From Hyunsoonleella pacifica (GTDB taxonomy: Bacteria; Bacteroidota; Bacteroidia; Flavobacteriales; Flavobacteriaceae), in assembly GCF_004310335.1 (NCBI RefSeq), contig NZ_SIRS01000005.1:1-64000 (forward strand): a stretch of DNA of 64,000 nt. Direction: 5' to 3'. Within the stretch, counting starts at the first letter, position 1. Every line of letters begins with the position of its first letter. Below, in pieces: positions 28,218 through 37,634 of the stretch. Below the pieces are notes generated by a model that saw only the letters and a program-made list of their open reading frames with translations, made no database searches and was not told where the DNA came from. The position numbers were made by a program, and so were the translations under genes.

Positions 28218-29978
28218 ATGTCGGATATATTTGAATCAAATGAGATACTTAAAAAGCTTCCTAAGCATCTAAAGCAATTTATAAAACCGCAAAACTACGA
28301 GGACTATTCAGCAATAGATCAAGCTGTCTGGAGATATGTGATGCGCAAAAACGTAGATTTTTTAAGTAAAGTAGCTCATAATTCCTATTTAAAGGGGTTA
28401 AAACAAACAGGAATTTCGATAGATAGTATCCCAAACATGTACGGTATGAACCGTATTCTAAAAGATATTGGTTGGGCAGCTGTGGCTGTAGATGGGTTTA
28501 TCCCCCCAAATGCATTTATGGAATTTCAAGCTTATAATGTATTAGTTATTGCAAGTGATATTCGCCAATTAGACCATATTGAATATACTCCTGCTCCAGA
28601 TATCATTCATGAAGGTGCTGGACACGCCCCAATAATTGCAAATCCTGAATATGCAGAATATTTAAGACGATTTGGAGAAATTGGATGTAAAGCTATTTCA
28701 TCTGCTAAAGATTATGAATTATATGAAGCTGTAAGGCATTTATCCATCATAAAAGAAGCTCATAATTCCTCAGAAAAGGAAATACTTTTAGCTGAAAAAA
28801 AAGTAGAGGAATTGCAGAAAAATATGGGAGACCCCAGTGAAATGGCTTTGATAAGAAATTTACATTGGTGGACTGTGGAATATGGATTAATTGGAACGGT
28901 TGAGAACCCAAAAATATACGGTGCAGGTTTATTGTCCTCAATTGGAGAAAGCGCTTGGTGTATGACGGATAAAGTAGAAAAACTACCCTACGATATTAAT
29001 GCTACATTTAAGGATTTTGATATTACTAAACCTCAACCACAACTATATGTTACCCCAGATTTTGCTCATTTAAGTTTAATTCTTGAGGAATTTGCCAATA
29101 CTATGGCGCTAAGACGTGGTGGTTTATCGGGAGTCCAAAAATTGATAAATTCTAAGGCTTTAGGTACCGTAGAATTGAGTACTGGCATACAAATCTCTGG
29201 AATTTTTAACACAGTAGTTAACTATGACAACAAACCAATTTATATCCAAACAACTGATAAAACAGCATTAGCTTACAGAGAAAAAGAGCTAGTAGGTCAT
29301 GGCACTAAAAAACACAAAGACGGCTTCGGGTCTCCTATTGGGAAACTAAAAGGTATAAATATTGCTATTGAAGATATGAGTCCACGAGATTTAGCTGCTT
29401 ATGATATTTATGAAGGCCAAACCGTACATCTTGAATTTGAGGGAGGTATAAAAGTCTCTGGAGAGATTATTACTGGAAAGCGTAATCTACAAGGTAAGAT
29501 TATTTTAATAAGTTTTAAAAATTGCACGGTAACGCATCATGACACTACTTTGTTTAAACCAGAATGGGGTATTTATGATATGGCTGTTGGCAAAGACATT
29601 GTTTCAGCTTTTTCAGGACCTGCAGATTTTAATAGTTTTAATTTAATTACCCATATACCATCAACACAAACTATTCATTTAAAAAAGTCAAAAAAACGCA
29701 TTGCTCTAGAACTTTTATACCAACAAGTTAGAGATTATAGAGAAGGTAAAAACAAAACGATTTCAAGAAACAAAGTCTTAGAAGAACTTATTGAAAATCA
29801 TCCTAATGACTGGTTATTATCAGTAGAATTATATGAATTATCACAGTTAGATAATGAAGTTACGTTGGGCAGAAAAATAATAAAACACTTAGAAAGTATT
29901 AAACAAAACAACCCTAAGTTTGGACATTTAATTGATGATGGCTTAGAGATAATCCTTGATAAACCTCTAGCAACTTAA
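28218..29978 (+). CDS. Aromatic amino acid hydroxylase with C-terminal extension
   Basis: 586 aa. Residues about 30-270 are the iron- and pterin-dependent hydroxylase core, with the signature PDIIHEGAGHAP; predicted iron ligands are H131, H136 and E221 (WWTVEYGL). Phenylalanine 4-hydroxylase is the likely activity (phenylalanine to tyrosine). The remaining 300 residues (VHLEFEGGIKVSGEIITG onward, with strands, then helices) are not part of the usual bacterial enzyme, which is about 260-300 aa. Flavobacterial relatives of this long form exist as far as I recall. Its stop directly abuts the stop of the converging enoyl-CoA hydratase gene. Confidence 0.85.
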   Translation: MSDIFESNEILKKLPKHLKQFIKPQNYEDYSAIDQAVWRYVMRKNVDFLSKVAHNSYLKGLKQTGISIDSIPNMYGMNRILKDIGWAAVAVDGFIPPNAFMEFQAYNVLVIASDIRQLDHIEYTPAPDIIHEGAGHAPIIANPEYAEYLRRFGEIGCKAISSAKDYELYEAVRHLSIIKEAHNSSEKEILLAEKKVEELQKNMGDPSEMALIRNLHWWTVEYGLIGTVENPKIYGAGLLSSIGESAWCMTDKVEKLPYDINATFKDFDITKPQPQLYVTPDFAHLSLILEEFANTMALRRGGLSGVQKLINSKALGTVELSTGIQISGIFNTVVNYDNKPIYIQTTDKTALAYREKELVGHGTKKHKDGFGSPIGKLKGINIAIEDMSPRDLAAYDIYEGQTVHLEFEGGIKVSGEIITGKRNLQGKIILISFKNCTVTHHDTTLFKPEWGIYDMAVGKDIVSAFSGPADFNSFNLITHIPSTQTIHLKKSKKRIALELLYQQVRDYREGKNKTISRNKVLEELIENHPNDWLLSVELYELSQLDNEVTLGRKIIKHLESIKQNNPKFGHLIDDGLEIILDKPLAT

Positions 29979-30728
29979 CTACCTAAACCGTTTCAATGTT
30001 TTTTTAGTAAAGTCGCTTAACACAAGTCGTCCACTAATTTCGGCACGTTCTGCTAAAAGTGCATCCCAATCTTCAGTGCCTTTCCAAATCACTTTTTTCA
30101 TTTCGGTTAAAGCCTCTGGATTATAACTTGCCAATTTTTCTGCTAAGGTTTTTACAGCAATATCTAAATCTTCAGTAGTATCAAAAACATCGGCATACAA
30201 CCCTTTATCTCTGGCAAACTCCCAGGAGAAAAACGTTTCAGCATCAATAGTCATTTGCGACATTGCTACCTTACCAATTTTACGAGACACTGCTGGTTCT
30301 ATAACAAAGGGACCTATACCTATACTTAATTCACTTAACCTAATAGAAGCATATTTTGTAGCTAAACAGTAATCTGTTGCTGCTGCTAAACCAACACCTC
30401 CTCCAACTGTTTTTCCTTGCACCCTACCTATAATTAATTTGGGACATTTTCGAATTGCATTGATTACATTGGCAAATCCAGAAAAAAAAGCTTTCCCTTG
30501 TGCTTCATTTTCTATCTCAACTACCTCATTAAAACTTGCACCCGCACAAAATGTTCTATCTCCTCCACTTTTTAAAACTATTACCTTAACCGCATCACTA
30601 CTTCCTGCTTTTATTATAGTTTCTTCTAATTGAGACAAAATAGTACTGGGCATTGAATTTCTATTAGGATGAAAAAACTCAACATAACCAACATTATTTT
30701 CTACAGATAGCGTTACGTAAGGACTCAT
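29979..30728 (-). CDS. Enoyl-CoA hydratase/isomerase family protein
   Basis: 249 aa crotonase-fold protein acting on acyl-CoA thioesters in the cytoplasm. Oxyanion-hole segments are FCAGASFNEV and GKTVGGGVGLAAATDYCLA; the stretch SELSIGIGPFVIEPAV follows. These suit a hydratase such as methylglutaconyl- or phenylacetate-pathway hydratase, but the substrate cannot be fixed. Single gene, converging without any gap on the hydroxylase gene. Confidence 0.85.
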   Translation of the reverse strand: MSPYVTLSVENNVGYVEFFHPNRNSMPSTILSQLEETIIKAGSSDAVKVIVLKSGGDRTFCAGASFNEVVEIENEAQGKAFFSGFANVINAIRKCPKLIIGRVQGKTVGGGVGLAAATDYCLATKYASIRLSELSIGIGPFVIEPAVSRKIGKVAMSQMTIDAETFFSWEFARDKGLYADVFDTTEDLDIAVKTLAEKLASYNPEALTEMKKVIWKGTEDWDALLAERAEISGRLVLSDFTKKTLKRFR

Positions 30729-30837
30729 AACCGTATATTATTTTAGAGGCTGAAGATACCCAAAATTTATGTAATCTACCACAGCAAACTATTAACAAAT
30801 AATGAAATATTAACTAACTTTACAAAAAGCAAACTAC

Positions 30838-31146
30838 ATGGGTTTATTAAGTTTTTTCTTCAAAAGAAACGCACAAAAAGTTAAAGATTTTTTAAAACGA
30901 GACGCTATTATTTTAGACGTTAGAACACAACGTGAATGGGAAGAAGGGCACATAAGAAATGCTGTTCATATACCTTTAAGCGACTTAAAAGACCATATAG
31001 AAGATATAAAAAAATTAAACAAACCTGTAATTGCCCATTGTAAAAGCGGCGGAAGATCTGCCCGTGCCACTAAACTTTTAAAATTTTACAATGTAGAAGC
31101 CATAAACGGGGGTGGGCTTTCAGACTTAAAACTACTTATAAAGTGA
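30838..31146 (+). CDS. Rhodanese-like sulphurtransferase domain protein
   Basis: 102 aa single-domain rhodanese. ILDVRTQREWEEGHI is the first signature and the active loop is HCKSGGRS with catalytic Cys68. Such proteins carry persulphide sulphur for tRNA thiolation or detoxification. The N-terminal LLSFFFKR is short and probably not a full signal peptide. Its last 11 bases overlap the 3' end of the converging DUF4230 gene. Confidence 0.9.
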   Translation: MGLLSFFFKRNAQKVKDFLKRDAIILDVRTQREWEEGHIRNAVHIPLSDLKDHIEDIKKLNKPVIAHCKSGGRSARATKLLKFYNVEAINGGGLSDLKLLIK

Positions 31147-31750
31147 TGTTCTCTAAATCCTTTTGGTTTATTATAGGTGTGGTATTATATTGTAATGTCC
31201 ACCCCAATGAGTTTGTTAGAATATAAAATTTAGATAACTCACTTATTAATCTGTTTTTAGCATTAGTCTTAATATCAGAACTCTCAATCTTTTTAGACAA
31301 AACTTGTTTTACCGTTTTATTAATATCATTGTAGTCCTTAGCTTCAAAAGGGTTCAAATAATCTGCTTGCACATCGTAATACTCTAAATCTGGATGTATT
31401 TTAATTTCTTCTGTTGGAATGTTTGTTATCGTTAACGTTTTAGTAGTTTCGTTTATATCATATTCAATCTTGCTTAAATCGTATGCCACAGTAACCTCTG
31501 TATTTACAACAACAAGCGCTTTTTTTTCAGCTGATAGCAAATCTCCAAATACATCTTTAGAATTTTTATAGGTAAATACTTCACTAAAATAACCTTCAGT
31601 TACCACCAACTTTCCAACATGGTTTATTTGCTCTTGAATTAAAGATGAACTTTCTTTAAGAAAGATGTCCTCTTTTTTCTTATCTCCACAATATTTGAAT
31701 GTAAAAAGGATAACGAGTGTTATTACAACACCAAACAAAATTTTTCGCAT
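31136..31750 (-). CDS. DUF4230 membrane-anchored protein
   Basis: 204 aa. One N-terminal membrane helix (about 5-20, LFGVVITLVILFTF) then a DUF4230 domain: LVVTEGYFSEVFTYK, VAYDLSKIEYDINE and a closing helix region. Function unknown. Overlaps the rhodanese gene by 11 bp tail to tail. Confidence 0.8.
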   Translation of the reverse strand: MRKILFGVVITLVILFTFKYCGDKKKEDIFLKESSSLIQEQINHVGKLVVTEGYFSEVFTYKNSKDVFGDLLSAEKKALVVVNTEVTVAYDLSKIEYDINETTKTLTITNIPTEEIKIHPDLEYYDVQADYLNPFEAKDYNDINKTVKQVLSKKIESSDIKTNAKNRLISELSKFYILTNSLGWTLQYNTTPIINQKDLENITL

Positions 31751-31926
31751 GCTCTAATTTAGAAATAATTTAAAACATAGAAACTAAAGCCCAAAATTAG
31801 GCATAAAAAAACATCAGTTTCCTCCGACTTTGAAGTCTAACTAATGCATATAATGTTACTCTCTCGTAACACTATAAAAGTACATGTATTACTCTTGTTA
31901 AATATTACCTAATTGTTAAACAACCT

Positions 31927-32589
31927 TTAAATTAAATTGTTCTTTTTTGCTTTTTGCACTGCTTCTAGCTTATTATGTACTTGTAATTTTTTATAAATAT
32001 TTTCAATATGTTTTCTTATGGTACCTGTAGATAAAATTAAATTATCTGCTATGGCATTATAACTTAAGCCTTTACTAAGCTGCTCCAAAACCTCTGTCTC
32101 CCTAGTTGTTAATGTAATATCCTCTTTATCCTTTTCATTTTTAATTTGAATAGGGTTACGCAGTAGCTTTAAAGTTTTAAGTGCTATGGAAGGTGTCATT
32201 GCCGCTCCTCCATTTAATGTTTCCAAAATACCACTATACAAATCCTTTGGATTTACCTCTTTTAATAAATAGCCATCTGCTCCAGCCTTAATAGCATTAA
32301 AAATATGTTCGTCATTATCAAAAACTGTAAGCATAATAATTTTTATGTGCGGGTATTTTTGTTTGATTAGCTCTGTAGCTTCAATACCATTTAAAACTGG
32401 CATTTCAATATCCATTAAAATCACATCAATGTTATGATTCTCTTGAAGATGCAATAATGCATCAGCGCCATTTACTGCGGTAATCTTAATATCTATATCA
32501 TCAAAAAATAATAGCTTTTCTTTTATAGCCGTAATTAAAAAGGTATTATCGTCTACAATTGCGGTCTTTATTTTCATCTTATTTAACAT
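31927..32589 (-). CDS. NarL/LuxR-type response regulator
   Basis: 220 aa. Receiver domain 1-125 with phospho-acceptor D60 (VILMDIEMPVLNG), TSH/K positions in IIMLTVFDNDEH and LLKEVNPKDLYSG, then a LuxR-type HTH at about 155-218 (LTTRETEVLEQLSKGLSYNAIADNLILSTGTIRKHIENIYKKL). Start could also be the Met at residue 5. Overlaps the sensor kinase gene by 7 bp and is clearly its partner. Target genes not evident. Confidence 0.95.
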   Translation of the reverse strand: MLNKMKIKTAIVDDNTFLITAIKEKLLFFDDIDIKITAVNGADALLHLQENHNIDVILMDIEMPVLNGIEATELIKQKYPHIKIIMLTVFDNDEHIFNAIKAGADGYLLKEVNPKDLYSGILETLNGGAAMTPSIALKTLKLLRNPIQIKNEKDKEDITLTTRETEVLEQLSKGLSYNAIADNLILSTGTIRKHIENIYKKLQVHNKLEAVQKAKKNNLI

Positions 32590-34535
32590 GGCACACCTAA
32601 TAAAACAGAGGTGCCGTTATGTATTTCGCTTTCAATAACAATACTTGCATTAATATCTTTTGCTCGTTTCCTCATATTGTTTAATCCGTTACCATCACTT
32701 ACACCATTAACATCAAAACCTTTTCCGTCATCAACAATGTCAATACATAATTGGTTGCTTTCTTTTGAAACTTTAACCGAAATATTTTTGGCATCGGCAT
32801 ATTTAATAGAATTGTGTATCGCTTCTTGAACAATCCTATATATATTCATACCTTTTACTGATGTGAATATAATCTCATCAACAATATTATCACTTAGCAA
32901 AAACTGAAATTGGATGACTTCTGAATGTTTATCTGCCTTTTCTACAAAATTACTAATGCGCGTTTGCAAATCCTCTAATGAAATTTCACTTTTATTCATT
33001 GCCCAAATAGTATCCCGTAACTCATATATCGTATCTTTTGTAAATGCACTTATACTTACTAGTTTTTTATTTAATTTCTCATTTTTTATATTAAAACCAT
33101 ATTGCAAATTCTCTATGGAAGAAATGATAAAGGTTAACTGCGCACCAATATTATCATGCAAATCTCTAGAAATTCTTAAACGTTGTTCTTGTAGTTTATT
33201 TTGGGTTTCAATTTTTATTAAAGCTTCTTTAAGTTCCCCTTCTTTTTTTAGTTGTTCATTTTTTAGTTTTTGCTGTTTAAAAAGGAGATACCCCAGAAGT
33301 GATATTACAACAGCCAATAAACCTAAACCTATTAACTGCGTGTTTTTTCTATTTATGTTAAGCTCTTTTTCAGCTATATCAGCACGTTGAGTAAGTATTT
33401 CTTTTTCGCGTTCAGCAGTATTATATCTTTCTTGTACTTCTGCTATTTCTTTTGTAACTCTATCACTATATATAGAGTCTTTGAGGCGATTGAATTCGTT
33501 GTGGTAATATATAATACTATCAGCATTGACAGTTTTAGAATAATGATTAAACAAATAATTGTAAGCTACATGTTCATGTTTCTTAGATTTTATCTTCTTC
33601 GATAATTTCAAGCCTTTGTATAATTTTTCTTTTGCCTTTCTATAATTACTAGTCTTAGTATAAACTTCCCCAATACTCAATAAAGCATTGGCACGTCCAA
33701 AATCATCATTAATTTCTTCACTGGCTTGATATGATTTTTGATAAAAAACTTGGGCTTCATTAAACGCTTTTTTATTCTCTTTTATTTTTCCATAATTATA
33801 ATAAAGGTTAGCTAAAACTCTGCTGTAATTATTGTTTTCAGAGATATCTAAAGCTTTGTCATAATACTTAGAACCCTTAATTGTATCATTTAAGGATAAA
33901 TATGTATTACCAATATTACTATAAACCTTAGCTAAACCCAATGAGTCTTCAATTGATTTGGATATTTCTAATGTTTGAAAGTGTATTTTTAAGGCATTAT
34001 CATATTGCTTCATTTCTTCGTATAATGCTGCAATATTACCTTTTGTTAAAAAAACATGTCGTTCACTTTTAATTGCTTTATAAACATCAAGAGCCTTAAT
34101 ATTATATTTTAAACATGAATCCATTTGAAACTTCTTATGATAAGAAAAACCAAGTTTGTTATAAATACTAGCCATTCCAAAAGAATCCTTTAACACTTTT
34201 CTTATTTTCAATGATTTATGGTACAAAATAATAGATTCATCATGATTAGACCCGTAAGCATGTATTATCCCCAAATCATTATAGGCCTGAGCCTCTCCAA
34301 CAATATTTCTAGTATTTTTAGATAATTCTAATGCTAAATTGCCATAATAAAGAGCAGAATCATTTGAAACCCTTCCATAATACCAGCATAAATCACTATA
34401 AGTTTTAATTTTTATTGAATCATTAGGTTTTGATTCAATCACTAATTTTAAACTATCTATTATTTTTAAATTATTTTGTGAAGAACAATAAAAACTTAGT
34501 ATAGTAAGTATGATTGATAGAAATCTATGTTTCAT
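32583..34535 (-). CDS. TPR sensor histidine kinase (HisKA_3)
   Basis: 650 aa from the ATG at 34535, preferred to a TTG at 34556 that would overlap the upstream gene. A signal-like leader (ILTILSFYCSS) is followed by about seven TPR units in the periplasm (roughly 30-360), one membrane helix at about 399-419, then HisKA_3 with phospho-His H460 (RISRDLHDNIGAQLTF) and an HATPase at about 560-650 (DDGKGFDVNG, NGLNNMRKRA). A typical Bacteroidota design in which the TPR senses a partner or envelope state. Paired with the response regulator. Confidence 0.93.
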   Translation of the reverse strand: MKHRFLSIILTILSFYCSSQNNLKIIDSLKLVIESKPNDSIKIKTYSDLCWYYGRVSNDSALYYGNLALELSKNTRNIVGEAQAYNDLGIIHAYGSNHDESIILYHKSLKIRKVLKDSFGMASIYNKLGFSYHKKFQMDSCLKYNIKALDVYKAIKSERHVFLTKGNIAALYEEMKQYDNALKIHFQTLEISKSIEDSLGLAKVYSNIGNTYLSLNDTIKGSKYYDKALDISENNNYSRVLANLYYNYGKIKENKKAFNEAQVFYQKSYQASEEINDDFGRANALLSIGEVYTKTSNYRKAKEKLYKGLKLSKKIKSKKHEHVAYNYLFNHYSKTVNADSIIYYHNEFNRLKDSIYSDRVTKEIAEVQERYNTAEREKEILTQRADIAEKELNINRKNTQLIGLGLLAVVISLLGYLLFKQQKLKNEQLKKEGELKEALIKIETQNKLQEQRLRISRDLHDNIGAQLTFIISSIENLQYGFNIKNEKLNKKLVSISAFTKDTIYELRDTIWAMNKSEISLEDLQTRISNFVEKADKHSEVIQFQFLLSDNIVDEIIFTSVKGMNIYRIVQEAIHNSIKYADAKNISVKVSKESNQLCIDIVDDGKGFDVNGVSDGNGLNNMRKRAKDINASIVIESEIHNGTSVLLGVPC

Positions 34536-34545
34536 AAAAGCGTGG

Positions 34546-34821
34546 TTACTTATCAAATATAATATTTTGATTTGAAATTAATTTATTAACAAGCCACAAC
34601 AAACGTCTAATAATTGAATCATTAAAATATTCTGCAATCTTAACTTTTTCAGAATTTAAATGATATTTGTTTTGTTCTAAATGATGTTTTTCAAAAAGAA
34701 AAGCATACACTTCCTCTCCTTTTTTCTGAATTAGACTAAAATCCAAATACACTTTTATGACATAAAAAAGTACTATAAAAACTATCAAAAAAATTATTAT
34801 ACCAAACCAATCAAACACCAT
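34546..34821 (-). CDS. Small single-helix protein upstream of the kinase
   Basis: 91 aa. One N-terminal membrane helix at about 6-24 (IIIFLIVFIVLFYVIKVYL), then a charged helical tail with EKHHLEQNKYHLNSEKVKIAEY. No known domain. The stop is 10 bp before the kinase ATG, so it is probably co-transcribed; it could be an accessory to the sensor, but that is inference from position. Confidence 0.5.
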   Translation of the reverse strand: MVFDWFGIIIFLIVFIVLFYVIKVYLDFSLIQKKGEEVYAFLFEKHHLEQNKYHLNSEKVKIAEYFNDSIIRRLLWLVNKLISNQNIIFDK

Positions 34822-34865
34822 AATGACTAAAATTTAATAGAAAATTAAGATGCAAAATGTTACAC

Positions 34866-34918
34866 AAAAAAAACACCAATTACCTGTAACTTTATTGATT
34901 ACAAGTATTGGTGCTTTT
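34866..34918 (-). terminator. Terminator of the propeller gene
   Basis: CACCAAT (34874-34880) pairs with ATTGGTG (34907-34913) and the inner GTAA/TTAC adds pairs. Read leftward it is followed by a T run (plus-strand A at 34866-34873). It would end leftward transcription coming from 35060. Confidence 0.65.
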
Positions 34919-35059
34919 TGGTATGAACTGATTAATAGCATTTTAAATCTAATGATTATTACTTGTTAATCTCGTAAATATTCGATTAAGTGTTTGAAAA
35001 AAAGATTAAGCGCAATAATCTGATTATCACGCCCAATCAACAAATCTCAACAACAAGAT

Positions 35060-36901
35060 TTAATTTTTAAGGTCGTAAGCATAAATAGTATTGTTGTTGG
35101 CTAAGTAATATAAATAACCTCCAAATTCATCAACTTCGTATGTTGGTTTTTTATCTTTAAGCAAGATCTCTTTTTCTGCACTTCCGGTATCTTTATTAAT
35201 TTTCACTAAACCTGCACCATCATCTAACTTTGTTAATATAAATTGAGCATTTTCAGTTGCTGCAGTTGCTTTAAAGCGCCTTGCCATTTCATTAAAAGAA
35301 GCTGTTCCAATCGCTGCAAACATATCTGCAGTACGCTTCATTTGCGCCCCATACTGATTATACTGCCCCAAGTAATTACGATTTGCTCCCGCCCTTGCAC
35401 TTGCGTCCATGGCCATCGCTGTTGAAGCTACGGCCGTAGCTGCTAATAACGCTACTGCTAAAGCACTTTTCCCTGGAGAACGAAAATATTCATGAAATTT
35501 CTCAGACCCATCAAAATCTAGCATCATTAAATTTTGGTCTGACGATAATAGTAAACCTCCATCTCTAACGTCCATAGCAGCAGGATGCTCTTTCTCTTCA
35601 AATTTTAATGTAGCTAAAGTGCTTATATCTCCAGAATTTTCATCGATTGCTATGATTTCCTCACCAGTGCTTATTAAGTATCTAGAATGAGCTTCATCGT
35701 AAGTACTGGTTACTGCTTTAGCTTTTTTATACTTAATTGGTTTATTCCAAATAGATGCTCCTGTGTTTAGGTCTATGATATTTGCATCACTATCCGTAAT
35801 ATAAATCATACCTTGTTTAGTTAGCGCCATAGTATGGATATTCTCTCCTGTTCTTAATGGCTTTTTAAATAAAGGATTACCATCATAGGATATCTTATTA
35901 ATACCTCCCTCCCCAATTCCAAACAAAATACCATCATCCATGATGTAAAAGTGCTGCACATAACCTTTGGTTTTTGGTGCTTTTTCCCACAAATCCTCGC
36001 CGGTTGAAGCTGATAAAAAAGAGATGTTACTCTGGGCTTTTGCTGCTGCTAATTTTGCTAATCCTTTTTTACCTGTATCTGCTACATCGCTAACAATAGC
36101 CAACCCTTTATCTGTAACCTCAAAATTAGACACCACACCTTTTAATTTTGCACCATCTCCCCACATTTGCGCACCAGATGCACTAATTTTATGAATCACA
36201 TGGTTTTTGCCTTTGCCTTGTACGGCAAACATAGATTTACCATCTTTATCTGGAATAACATAGGCTACATTTTTTAAATCTACCACCCAGTTCTCTGCCC
36301 CGGTATTCATATCTATTCTGTAAACCCCTTTATAAGTTGGTAATATTACGCCTCCATTAATGATACTAGGCTGACCAGTTAATGAGTTTGTCCCCTTGAG
36401 TTTAAAAAGCTTTACTTCATTTCCTGTACCCATATCATAAATACCTACGGCCTGAGTATATTTTTCTTTTGCTGTTCTTTGCCCAGAAACTATCAATTTA
36501 TTTTCTGGCATTAGCAACGTTGGCCTACCTGCTGCCTTCCATCCATTAGCCTTAGTATCAAATAAACGCTTACCAGACACCACATCTATTACGCTTTGCT
36601 TTGCAGAAATACCTCCAAAGCCTGCCTGCCCTACCATTACATAGGGTGTGTTCGGTACAATATAAATCTCTTCTTGCTTTACTTTTCCATAATCATCAAA
36701 ATTAAACACTAAACTTTCCTGCCCTGGTTTAATTCCTGCTAATCCTTTACCATGTGTAATTAACATTACTCCAGAACTGGTTAGTGTCATCTGTTCAATT
36801 TTACCTCCTAAATCATAAGTAAAATTAGGAGTTTCGGCTTTTTGTGCGTTTAACATTAGCGTACCGGCTAACAGAAAAACAAATATTTTTAAATTTCTCA
36901 T
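35060..36901 (-). CDS. Secreted PQQ-like propeller protein with Ala-rich insert
   Basis: 613 aa. Signal peptide to about residue 19 (LMLNAQ). Strand repeats such as GVYRIDMNTGAENWVVDL, INKISYDGNPLFKKPL, ANIIDLNTGASIWNKPI and EIIAIDENSGDISTL fit a PQQ-like beta propeller without clear PQQ ligands. Residues about 476-552 interrupt this with a hydrophobic, Ala-rich segment (SALAVALLAATAVASTAMAM) and a helical stretch, before the last strands. Role unknown; possibly a protein-interaction scaffold. A DUF6252 lipoprotein gene lies 46 bp upstream. Confidence 0.7.
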   Translation of the reverse strand: MRNLKIFVFLLAGTLMLNAQKAETPNFTYDLGGKIEQMTLTSSGVMLITHGKGLAGIKPGQESLVFNFDDYGKVKQEEIYIVPNTPYVMVGQAGFGGISAKQSVIDVVSGKRLFDTKANGWKAAGRPTLLMPENKLIVSGQRTAKEKYTQAVGIYDMGTGNEVKLFKLKGTNSLTGQPSIINGGVILPTYKGVYRIDMNTGAENWVVDLKNVAYVIPDKDGKSMFAVQGKGKNHVIHKISASGAQMWGDGAKLKGVVSNFEVTDKGLAIVSDVADTGKKGLAKLAAAKAQSNISFLSASTGEDLWEKAPKTKGYVQHFYIMDDGILFGIGEGGINKISYDGNPLFKKPLRTGENIHTMALTKQGMIYITDSDANIIDLNTGASIWNKPIKYKKAKAVTSTYDEAHSRYLISTGEEIIAIDENSGDISTLATLKFEEKEHPAAMDVRDGGLLLSSDQNLMMLDFDGSEKFHEYFRSPGKSALAVALLAATAVASTAMAMDASARAGANRNYLGQYNQYGAQMKRTADMFAAIGTASFNEMARRFKATAATENAQFILTKLDDGAGLVKINKDTGSAEKEILLKDKKPTYEVDEFGGYLYYLANNNTIYAYDLKN

Positions 36902-36947
36902 TGTTGATGTATTTAATTAAATCATCACATTAGAATGTGATTACTTA

Positions 36948-37490
36948 CTATGTTGTTTGCTTAGATAAATTGAAGGATCCTTCGGTAATACTTTTTACCG
37001 ATCCATCCCCATTAACATTCTTACCTGAAAAATTAAACGAACCAGTAACATTTGAAGCTGTTTCTTCAGAAATTATAACTTCCCCAACCTTAGTATCATC
37101 ATATGGTGCTTGCCAAATCTCAGTTGTAGAAGCAGTAGGGTTAGACAAATTAACGTCTGTTTCTGTGTATGAAGCAATATTGGTCACAGCAGCATTTGCT
37201 CCTGTTAATTCGTAAGTACCAGGGCCATCATAACCAAAAATAGTTATGGCAAATGCATTACCATCACTGTTAGAGGCTATGATAACTAAATTTTTTAGCC
37301 CACTTCCAGCATTTGCAACTGTTGCTGAAGACGATATGTCTAATGATTGGAAATTGGCTCCATCTACTTTTGCAACTAAAGTTCCATTCCCAGCTGTGAT
37401 AGGCCCGCCATCATTGTCATCGTTATTAGAGCATGATGTAAGTGTTAGTAATACAATTACTAATGCATAAATGTGTTTTAAGTTTCTCAT
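36948..37490 (-). CDS. DUF6252-type lipoprotein
   Basis: 180 aa. Lipoprotein leader ends LTLTSC (Cys20) followed by an Asp/Asn-rich spacer (SNNDDNDGG). The beta-rich domain begins AGNGTLVAKVDGANFQSLD and ends GSVKSITEGSFNLS, in line with DUF6252 or similar small outer-surface lipoproteins of Bacteroidota. Function unknown. Precedes the propeller gene on the same strand. Confidence 0.65.
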   Translation of the reverse strand: MRNLKHIYALVIVLLTLTSCSNNDDNDGGPITAGNGTLVAKVDGANFQSLDISSSATVANAGSGLKNLVIIASNSDGNAFAITIFGYDGPGTYELTGANAAVTNIASYTETDVNLSNPTASTTEIWQAPYDDTKVGEVIISEETASNVTGSFNFSGKNVNGDGSVKSITEGSFNLSKQTT

Positions 37491-37634
37491 TGTTGATTTT
37501 TTTATTGGTTAATAACACAACAAAACTGCAACAATGCGTAAATGAAATCAATACGATGAATTACGTATATTTAAAAATAGATGAACAAATAATAAGACTA
37601 AGACTGTTGCGTAAATACGCCTAAAAAGGTCTTA

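Noticed and set aside
37442-37624. 60-codon plus-strand ORF in the gap before the DUF6252 gene
   Set aside because: Starts antisense inside that gene, no family and no promoter; taken as chance.
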